Positions 55,601 through 64,000 of a stretch of 64,000 bases of DNA are shown here, piece by piece. This DNA is from Pseudo-nitzschia pungens (taxonomy: Eukaryota > Bacillariophyta > Bacillariophyceae > Bacillariales > Bacillariaceae). The DNA is taken from NCBI GenBank assembly GCA_037355855.1, contig CM074763.1:310001-374000 (forward strand). The letters run 5' to 3'. The translations under genes and the position numbers were made by a program. The notes beneath the pieces are model-generated. The model saw only the letters and a list, made by a program, of their open reading frames with translations. It searched no databases and was not told the DNA's origin. Within the stretch, counting starts at the first letter, position 1; the number at the start of each line of letters is the position of its first letter.

Positions 55601-58376
55601 ATAACGAGAAAGGCGTTGACGTCGATCGAATTGATCTTTTTGAAATGCATAACTCCGAAGTCGTTGGGCGATCAAAAGGTACGTTTAACAATTTATTTTA
55701 AAATGGATGCAGGAAGAGATGAAGCTCACTCTGGCTTCTACTTTTGCTTCTCCGTTTACATAACACCACTAGACTACAAGGATAAAGTGCTATCTCAAAA
55801 GGCTCCTAATGTTTGTTCAGGGAACCCAACTTTTGTGCATGGAGTCGAGATGCACACTTTTCGACACGCCAGAGGAATGGAGTCCACTTTACAAGGAAAA
55901 TTCAAAAATGTATCGTTTTCCGGATTCAACGACACTGGTTGTTCTGATTCGGCTGTGTTCTGGGCTGATAAAGAAGTTCGTGTTCACAGTTGGGACTATT
56001 GGACGACTCTTGAGGGCTCCAAAGTTGAGGGCTCCTCTGAAGAGTACATCGCTAATTTTTGTCGTGCGGTCAAAGTTGGCATTATAGGTGAGAGCGTGTG
56101 TGTGTGTGCGTGTGTGTGTGTTCGATACGTACTTCTCTCTCTTCCATTGTCTCGTCGTGATTGCGTTTTCGTCTTTGTTCATAGCCCTTGGATGTGTCGA
56201 GGTGACTCATTATTATTTCGTTCGTTACTCTTTAGATTCATATATCATCGATAAAGACTCCGCGTTTGGGAATGCCTTCGGAAGCAGTATTGAAGGCCCG
56301 TCTACAATCATGACTTTCACGAATACCAACAAAAAGATGCAATCTTTTGTTGAACCAACCCTGTGCCATGACTACCCAGAGAATTGTTTTAGCTACTGTG
56401 AGAACACATGCCTCCGTACAGTCACATTGCGAGTAGACCCTGCCTGGTCGGAGAAGAATAAGCTGAAGATTTGCAAAAAGAACGATCCTCTGAATCGATG
56501 CGAGGTCTATCACAGTTGGTACAACCCTGACAATTCAGATAGATTTCGGATCTTCTCTCCTGCTCTTCCCGCTGGGAGTTACTCTGCTCAGTTTTTCAAT
56601 GAGGAGAATCAAAACCTTTGGCCACGTGGACTCAACATCACATATGAAACCGATATGTGCAATGGTCTTGCTCTCTCGGACGGAGATGTGGAGTTCGCAA
56701 TTCCAGAAATTGAGCCCAAACTGTGCGAAAATCTCATAACTAATGGAGATGCGGAAGCTTCGGATTCTGATCCCATGTCCTGGGTATACGAGCGCAATAT
56801 GGGAATCGAAATCGCGAACTCAGCGGGTATAGATGGTTCGAATGCATTCGGTGACATGAGGACAGACTCTCACGATGATGGACTTACACAGCATCTTGAT
56901 ACTCGTTGTCTTTCACTCAATAAGGGACGCCAATATGAGGTAGAAGCCTATGTTAAGTTGATCGACAATAACGGAAAACCCGTCTATTGCGACCCTTCTG
57001 TAAGGGGTGGCTGGAGTTGTCCACGAATCATGCTGCATTACGGAACGTATCGCCGAAACAATGAACTGCTATTCGTTCGAGACAGAGAAATCGAGGCAGG
57101 TGTCACAAGGGCTAGGAATATCAACAAGGATGGCTACCAGCTCGTCAACGGTAGAGTAACAATTACTGATGGTTTGGCCGATGCATCCAATGTCCGTTTC
57201 TATGTCGAGCGCCGGTCCAATAACTTGGAAATGTTCGTGGACGATGTGTCAATGACGTTAATATCGGAATCCAATTGTGAAGAGGGAGACAACGAATTGG
57301 TCTCGAATGGTGGGTTCGATGGAGGATCATCCGAATTCTGGAATGATTATGATGCGGAAGCCCTTCAGATTGTGTCACCCGGCGTCGGAGGAACTGGGTA
57401 CGCCTTGAAGATGAAGACCGGATCCGCGGAACATTCCATCAAAAACCAATGTATTGTTGCCGGGAAGCGTTACATAGTACAAGCCAAATACCGCTTACTG
57501 GATAGCGGAGGAAACCCTACCAGCTGCAACCCCGAGACAAACAATCCTCGCTGTCCCGAGATTGCTCTTCGCTTGTTCGATGAAAATAACCAATATATTG
57601 GATATGCTGGCAGAATCGCAAAAGCTCTAGATTCAACCGCAGACACAGAAGATAAGTTTTCTACACTATGGGGGATCTTCGAAGCAACAGAGTCGATTGA
57701 ATCGGCACCCGATGTTCGCATTTTTTTTGCGCACACCGGCAAAAATATCATCATTGATAACGTCTCTGTGAAGGAATTGAGCATTAGTTCCGAGGCAGCT
57801 ACTACCGAAGAAAGGTCATTATCTTCATCGGGAGAGCTCATAGTAAATGGCGATAACGAACTTGGTGTTGTCAATTTCTGGGCCGGCAGTGGCGTGTCTC
57901 AGGACAAAATAAGCACCATGAAAGGCTTTGGTGGCACAGGAGTTGCTGTTCGTTTAACAGGACGCGATCGTTACTACAGAGGCATGTGGTATGTCGGAGA
58001 GCAATACATCGACAAAGAAAATCTTCTCAAGCCATCGAGCAAATGGAAAATCTCCGCACAGACCCGGCTTCTTCAACCCGGTACCGACACCGGGGCTGAC
58101 TGCGACACATCGGAGCGACAGGACGCATCGAAACGATGCCCGCGCTTTCGAGTTCGATTCTACGACAAGGATGATCCTCACACTCCGGTGCGCGAGGAAG
58201 TGCTTTATTCGTACGTGGGAGAATGGAACAGCAACGACTGGAACAAATTCGAAGCTCTAGTAGAAGTTCCCTCGATCACTGATTACGTTATCAACAAGCT
58301 TGTAATTGTCGTATCGGATGTCCGCGAAAAGATCGACATCGGTATCGATAATCTGAGCATGGTTCCGATTCCCTAA
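52694..58376 (+). CDS. Secreted CEMIP/KIAA1199-like protein with G8, beta-helix and carbohydrate-binding-like modules
   Basis: Five exons, 52694-53713, 53815-54870, 54979-55678, 55821-56087 and 56236-58376, with phases summing to 1,727 residues. A signal peptide (about 1-20) is followed by a G8-like domain (about 55-190, GELQLNSNKIWDGTQDITIT). The beta-helix core has VAILSRNIKIQG, MIFHTPGGGQDIVGLEVTNM, GQAGNLGRY-PLHFHVCGN, NQRCAVVHGT, NVAYDTFGHCFMVEDG and GFWFEL, the conserved run of CEMIP and TMEM2. Modules beginning LPNGDAE, LITNGDAE (about 1183), LVSNGGF (about 1368) and LIVNGD (about 1549) look like CBM4/9-type beta-sandwiches. CEMIP proteins bind or depolymerise hyaluronan in animals. 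No hyaluronan is known to me in diatoms, so a different acidic glycan is likely. There is no C-terminal membrane span, so the protein is secreted. Confidence 0.88.
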
Positions 58377-58836
58377 AGTTGGGTTGAAATCATTATTCTC
58401 TCCATTGTTCCATGCTCGTAATTTAAATAAGATATAGCTTTACAACTATAGTATCACAAGAATACGGAACTCATTATGTGTCAAAAGAGAACGGGCGGCA
58501 ACTTGACGAGAATGAATCCTTCACTTCGTCCAAAAGGTATCGAATCGGGTCCCACTGTCATTGTAAGTGTGGCATCTGGTCCCAAACGTCGCGGCGATAG
58601 ACATTCGAGACAGGGCCCAAGTCAAAAGCAAAAACGCATTTCTACTACTACGGACTGATTCAACTAGTACCGTACTACACTAGTCAGTAGGCACAAACTC
58701 AAAAGTCGCTTCTCTAAAAAATGATACTACTCGTTAGTATTTCAATTAGTTCGTTTCATCCTTTCGTTGGTTCGGTTTGTCGCTTGTCGCTCGTCATGGT
58801 CGTGCAGTATCTTTGGTGCCCCAGCAATAGCGATCG
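58377..58836. other. Convergent 3' region
   Basis: 3' ends of the CEMIP-like and APC/C-activator genes; an ACTAGTACCGTACTACACTAGT block lies at 58663-58684. Confidence 0.5.
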
Positions 58837-60729
58837 CTATCGAATGGTCGGCATGCCAAACGCCAGGTCCCCCATCGGCAGAACGGAGGACCGCCGGCTC
58901 GGCGCGGATCCAAAAATGTTCCAGAACCGCAGCGATTCGTCGGCCGCCGCCGAGACCACGGTGCTCCCGTCCGGGCTGCACGCGAGGCTGAGGATCCGGT
59001 GGGTGTGTCCGGTAAGCTCCTTGACCTTGGTCAGGTTCGACCGGCTTCCGTATTTCCAGAGGATCAATTGGTTTTCCGAAAAGCCGTGCGAGCTGCACAG
59101 CTCCCTCTGGTGCTTGCTCCAGAGAATGGAGCACACCTGGGATCCCGTGTCGATGGATTTGAGCATGGCTCCGCTGTTGGAATTCCACAGCTTGATGCTC
59201 CGGTCGGCCGTTCCTCCGCCACTGGCGAGCAGCCCACGGTTGAAGGGGCACCAATCCAGGGCCTTGACCGCGGCCTTGTGCTGTTTCAAGACCAGGCGAG
59301 GGGAGACGTCCGAAGAAAAAATGTTGCTCCTGCTCCGGGACGTTATCGATGCATCCCAGATGCACAGGTAATTTTCGTTTCCTCCGCTGGCCAGGCTGGT
59401 GCCATCCTCTGTTTCGTTATCCAACAATAACAATAATAGTAACGCAAGTGTGTGAGCTGCAATCCCCCAACAAAACAATTCATTTCATTGCAACAAAACA
59501 CTCCATCAACAAACCATCAACGATTGCTGCTGCTTCTGCTGCGACTGCTACGACTGTTAGTACAACTACTCACCGTTCCATTTCAGCCCACAGACTTCTT
59601 GCTCGTGGGCCTTGTACCTCGCTACCACGTGGTTCCCCGACCGCACGTCGTGCTGGAGGATCATCGAGTCCCGCCCCCCCGAGCTGAGCCAGTGCTGGTT
59701 CCAGGCCATGGAGGCCACCCGGCCCGAGTGTCCGCGGAGGGTCCGGACCAGCCTCGAAGCCTGCGTGTCCCACAGCTGGACCTTGTGCGAGTTGGTCCCG
59801 ATCGCCAGGTACTTGGACTGCCCCGAGATGGTGCACCACGACACCGACGTCACGTAGTCGTCGTCCCCCTCGATCGTGGTCAGGTGGTGGATGTCTCCCG
59901 ATCCTGCGTTCCACAGGTACACGCAGTGGGCGAGCGCCACCGCCAGTATGTTGTCGGCGCTCCAGCTGATCAGATTGAGGTAGTAGTCGTCGACCAGGTC
60001 CGGGGCGTCCAGGATCCGGTGGGGCTGGCTGGGAATCTTGCGGTGGATCACGTCCGCGCTCCGAATGGCCGAGGAGAACCGATCGTCGATCGACTCAAAG
60101 TGCTGCAAGACGCGGAGGCTGTCGTGGTGGTAGGGATCCTCCAGTCTCACACGGGTGTTGTTCCGCCAGGGGGAGGACCGATCGTTTTCCTTGGTCATGG
60201 CGGAGGAAGCGGCTCCTGCCTCTCCCCCACCAAAATTCAGTATCCTCCTTGGCTGAGCGTCGTCGTCCAAAAAGTCCAGCGGAACGTCGCACAGCGAGCT
60301 GAGCATCCGGCGCTTGTATTCTTTCTGTACCGGGGTCTCGGCCGGGGTTTGCGCCTTGTCGTTGTCTCCTCCCTCGTTGACGTTGTCACCACCCGGGGTG
60401 TCCGCTCTGTGGGAGGCAACGTCGTCGTCCATCAGCAATTTTTTCCGGCACAGATCGGTGTGCATCGCGGACCGGCGGGACGGGATGAATCGATCGCCCC
60501 CGCCGCTGCCGCTCGAGTAGGGTGCGCCGCCGGGAGAGACCATGCGCTGGGCCGAAGAGGGATAGCGGGAAATCGTCGGCGACGGGGACATCCGGATCGA
60601 CTTGTGGTGGCTGCTCCGCAGGTTGTTCCGCGGGGGTGTTCGAAAGGGCGGTGATCGGCAGATCGGCGGGTGCCGTTTCAGGTGCGATCGCGGCGGTGTT
60701 TTCGGGTAGTATCGATCTCCTCCCGCCAT
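58837..60729 (-). CDS. CDC20: CDC20/FZR1-family activator of the anaphase-promoting complex
   Basis: Two exons on the minus strand, 60729-59574 and 59408-58837 (165-base intron, GTGAGT...AACAG), give 575 residues. The N-terminal region has the C-box DRFIPSR, a basic head and a PRRILNFG segment. Seven WD repeats begin at [17 protein letters not shown] and include [22 protein letters not shown] and [26 protein letters not shown]. The protein ends in TIR, giving the C-terminal Ile-Arg tail that docks on APC3. The protein recognises destruction-box substrates for ubiquitylation in mitosis or G1. Features of CDC20 ([20 protein letters not shown]) and of CDH1/FZR1 ([18 protein letters not shown]) are mixed, so the subtype stays open. 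Confidence 0.93.
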
Positions 60730-62132
60730 GGTTGATGCTTGTGATAATTGTTGTTTTTGTTGTATGGATTGGATTGGATTGGATTGGATTGGATTGGATC
60801 GGATCCTTTTCGATTGGATTTTCTTCAATCGATGATGATGATGATGATTGTTGATGATTGATGATTCGAGTTTACTTGTCGATTGCGAGTTCCGACGACC
60901 GACCCGAATAAATGAATAGCTAGCTAGCGAGGAGAAGGTGATGGCTCTACTGTGTGTTGCTGCGTTCCGACCTCTGAATTTCGTTGAGTGAAAGAGGAAA
61001 ACTTTCTCACTCGGTGCATCATACAAAGAAGGAAGAACCTGCCTTCCATGATTGATTGTATCCCCGTAAAAGTACACGTATCTTATCGACTATCGTATGT
61101 GCACGGACAAAAACCTGTGTTTTTTTTGGTGAACTCTTTGCGTTGCAGTTGGCGAGTGAGCATCGCCGAAAACGAAGTCCCGCGCGGGGATGAGTACTAG
61201 ATTACGTACATATCGAGGAATTACGAATGTAGGAAAGAAAGGTACGGTAGAATACAGTTACGAATGTTGACACAATCGCAACCGGGGATGGCACGGGTAA
61301 GCTTACCGGTACGTGTGTCTTAGTACGTACCGTAGGGGCGTACCGTAGGGGAGAAAATGTGAATAAACAACAAGAATGTGTTGTGTAAGAAGTTACGTAC
61401 CAATGCCTAGTATGTACGGTACCGGTAGACGGTACGTACCGTTGGTAAGAAGAAAATATGAAGAGAGACGAAGGTACGTAAGTACGTACATATGAAAATG
61501 AGTAAGTATGTACATACCTTGAGGCTTAAGAGGGATGAGCTACGAGTAAGGTTTAGTTACCTGGTACTGGTCCGTACACGAACAAGTAAGTTACGTACGT
61601 AAGTGTATGTTGTTATGCAATAAGATTGAGATTCATTCATTCCTTACTCCTTACATCCATTATCCGTATCCCTTACTGTATCCTGAGTTCATGGTAAGGT
61701 TTACGTAACGGTATGTTCCACACGTTAGAAAGAAAAACAGCCGTACACGTCGTATTATCAAAATCACAGCATCATACCGTACGTACGGTCCAAAACCCGG
61801 GAGCTCTGCGGTACATGCATGAGTCGTCGATTGTCGATTCACAAGTAAGGTTTTATTTCGAGATCTTTCCTCCAAACTCCGACTCATTCATCTGAGTTGA
61901 TGGGTTTGATGGAAGCTAGAAAGAACGACCATAAGGGCGCTTGATCGAACAACAGAAACGGCAATCATCGTTACTTAGAAGCCGGAACAGCTAAAGATTC
62001 ATTCCGTTACCCCTTGTGTTCCATCTCGAGAGAGAGAGAGAGAGAGACAAACATACCGCACCGAGTAGTAGTAGATTCATCACAACCAACAACATCCGCG
62101 AGTCCTCTTCCCCGTTTCACAACCGAGTTGCG
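60730..62132. other. Divergent spacer with dense GTAC-type words
   Basis: Bases 61200-61800 are packed with GTACGTA, TACCGGTA, GTACCGT and GAGTAAGGTTT words. A GA run lies at 62026-62046. No gene is supported. Confidence 0.45.
60766..60800. repeat. (GGATT)n microsatellite
   Basis: Seven tandem GGATT units about 40 bases upstream of the APC/C-activator ATG, so probably in its leader. Confidence 0.9.
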
Positions 62133-64000
62133 ATGCCCGCTTGCACCACCTCGGAAAAGCCTTGGAAATTCCAAAGACTCTGGTGGTTTGCTCTCGTTCT
62201 TTGTCTCCTGAATCTTCATCCCGGCAGAGCCTTTTTGCACGAAACGCCTGTCGCCCGCGAGAAACCGAAACCGATACGCCACGATTCCGATCGTCGCCAT
62301 GACCGGAGCATCCGAGACCACCGGAAGCGACTCGCCGGCGGTGACGACGGCCACTTCCGCCGCTCCAAACTGGCGCCTGATCCCCAAGGAAGCGGACGAC
62401 TACGAGCCCCACCTGGTGAACCGACCCGCCTGGTCCGAGAACCAATACCGCGAATCCCTCGAACTGTACCAGCAGCTGACGAGCTGCAGCGATTCCTACG
62501 TGAGCCCGGGGATCCAATCGGCCCTCGAGACCCTCGACCATGCCTACCGGTTGTACGGACCCGAGTCGGTCATTTGCTCGTTCAACGGGGGAAAGGACGC
62601 GGTGGTGATCCTGCACCTGGTCCGGGCGGTGCACGCGAAATACTACAACGCTACCGGGACGACGCCGATCCGGCCCCGGGCCGTCTATTTCAACAACCAC
62701 GACGAGTTTCCGGAGGTGACGGCCTTTCTGGAGGAGAGCGTCTCGACCTACGACCTGGACATGGTCGCCTTTGAGCACGGGGTCGGATTCGCGGCGGGAC
62801 TGAACATTCTGGTGGAGCACAACTTTGTCGGGGGGGGCTCCACCACCACCAACAAGCTCACGCTGCCGATGGCCTTTGTCCTCGGAACGCGGGACTCCGA
62901 TCCCAACGCGGCGGGCCAGGACCGATTCTGCCCGTCCTCCGACTGGATGCCGCCCTTTATGCGGGTGAATCCCGTCCTGGAGTGGAACTACGGCCTCGTA
63001 TGGCACTTTCTGCGGCTCTTCAAGCTCCCGTACTGTTCCCTGTACGATCAGGGATACACGAGCCTGGGGACGACCAAGGACACGCTTCCCTGCCCGGCGC
63101 TCGCGGTCCACCCCGAGGAAGTCCACAACAACAACAACAACAACAACAACAACGTCGACAATACCAACGCGGGCAAGGCTCCAGGGGATGCGGGAAGCCT
63201 GCCCAAGTTCTGGCCCGCCTACATGCTGGTCGACTGGGACCAAGAGCGGGCCGGACGCGTCAAGAAACCAAAACCCGGTCCCAAAAAAGCCGACAAATCC
63301 AGCGATGGCAGCTCGGAGACCCGACCCACCAGCGCCGCAAGCAGTACCGATACCGCGGCCGATGCAACGAACGCTAAAGCCACGCAAGCCGCCGCCGCCG
63401 CCGCCGTCGACAACAACAGCAGAAACGACGACGACGAAAAAGACGCCTCCGAGTACGGTGGAGCCACCAAAACGGTCGGCATGCTCGTGGTGGGGGACGA
63501 GATCCTCAAGGGCATGACCACCGACACCAACACCCAGACCGCGGCCCGGGCCCTCCGGAAGGAATGCCTGACGCTCTCCCGCGTCGTGGTGGTCTCCGAC
63601 GACGTCGCCGAGATCGCCACCGAGATCAACCGGCTGCGCAGTTCCGTCGACGTGGTCATCACCTCGGGAGGGGTCGGGCCGACCCACGACGACGTGACCA
63701 TCAAGGGGGTGGCGGAGGCCCTGGGCTCGGAACTGGTCTACAACGAAGAAATGGGAACCCTGCTGAAGGAGAAACTCAACAACAACAACAACAACAACAA
63801 AAACAAAAATGCCAATGGCAATGCCAATGCCAATGGCGATTCCGAATCCAACAACACCGAGCTCACGTCGGCGCAACTCAAGATGGCGACCCTCCCGTCC
63901 GGCGCCAAGCTGCGGTACCTGTCCACGGACGAGTGGCCCGTCCTGCAGTGCCGCAACATTTTTGTGCTGCCGGGGGTCCCCGAGTTTTTTTCCAAAAAGA
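62133..64000 (+). CDS. FAD1: FAD synthase, plant-type order: PAPS-reductase-like domain then MoCF-like domain (3' end outside window)
   Basis: The reading frame from 62299 is open to the window end (567 codons). An FMN adenylyltransferase domain shows the PP-loop ICSFNGGKDAVVILHL, FNNHDEFPEV, FVLGTRDSDPN, CPSSDWMPPFMRVNP and YDQGYTSLGTTKDT. After a low-complexity Asn/Ala linker comes a MoCF_biosynth domain with VVGDEILKGMTTDTN and ITSGGVGPTHDDVT. The enzyme makes FAD from FMN and ATP. A better start is the ATG at 62133, whose frame gives a signal-peptide-like segment (WWFALVLCLLNLHPGRAF). It joins the main frame if the T5 run at 62232-62236 is one base shorter. A hydrophobic start with a Phe near the cleavage site suggests ER-routed or plastid import. 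Two AAC-repeat Asn tracts lie at 63127-63162 and 63778-63806. Confidence 0.85.

Noticed and set aside
62080..63876. A 598-codon minus-strand frame opposite FAD synthase
   Set aside because: Val/Gly/His-rich antisense shadow; the plus strand has PP-loop and MoCF motifs.

Overview
The window reads as nuclear DNA of a photosynthetic stramenopile, most likely a (pennate) diatom. The basis is: spliced genes with short GT-AG introns of about 80-430 bases; a CxxC...HxxxxC protein type and helicase-associated (HA) domain proteins that are common in diatom genomes; an SDP1/TGL-type lipase; and a gene end that looks like a bipartite-targeted precursor. The diatom assignment is inference from protein types, because no rRNA or organelle gene is present. 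There is no bacterial operon structure, CRISPR array, recognisable transposase or reverse transcriptase, or viral gene.

Layout. 0-6 kb: the 3' exon of a SAM methyltransferase, a two-exon CxxC/HxxxxC protein, a long repeat-rich spacer and a C2 protein. 6-13.5 kb: a YME1-type mitochondrial AAA protease and an HA-domain protein, both on the minus strand. 14.9-18.1 kb: a seven-exon SDP1/TGL-like triacylglycerol lipase. 18.4-21.1 kb: a six-exon protein-isoaspartate-methyltransferase-like protein with an F-box-like C-terminal extension. 22.9-32.9 kb: one uninterrupted 3,331-codon gene for a Rav1/DmX-like protein carrying PDZ-like, SH2-like and C2-like regions plus a nine-copy phenylalanine/aspartate repeat. 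34-41 kb: PHF5A (splicing factor SF3b), a 93-residue mitochondrial-type protein and an alpha/beta hydrolase. 41.9-46.2 kb: importin alpha and a possible oxygenase-like protein. 48-51.5 kb: a Golgi-type sulfotransferase and a small secreted cysteine protein. 52.7-58.4 kb: a secreted CEMIP/KIAA1199-like protein (G8 domain plus beta-helix) with several carbohydrate-binding-like modules. 58.8-64 kb: a CDC20/FZR1 APC/C activator and the start of a plant-type FAD synthase.

Most genes are unrelated housekeeping functions, as expected for a eukaryotic chromosome. The exon models were built by hand. For each multi-exon gene the phases add up exactly, except that three genes (HA protein, lipase, FAD synthase) need one base fewer at four points in all, each inside a short homopolymer or tandem repeat. 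This looks like draft sequence error or allelic indels. Spacers hold two recurrent short-word vocabularies (TACTAGTA-like and TACCGGTA/GTAAGGTT-like) and several satellites, the largest being about 0.5 kb at 36.1-36.6 kb.

The strongest candidates for undescribed biology are the SH2/PDZ/C2-bearing Rav1-like giant, the methyltransferase with an F-box-like segment, and the secreted CEMIP-like protein.
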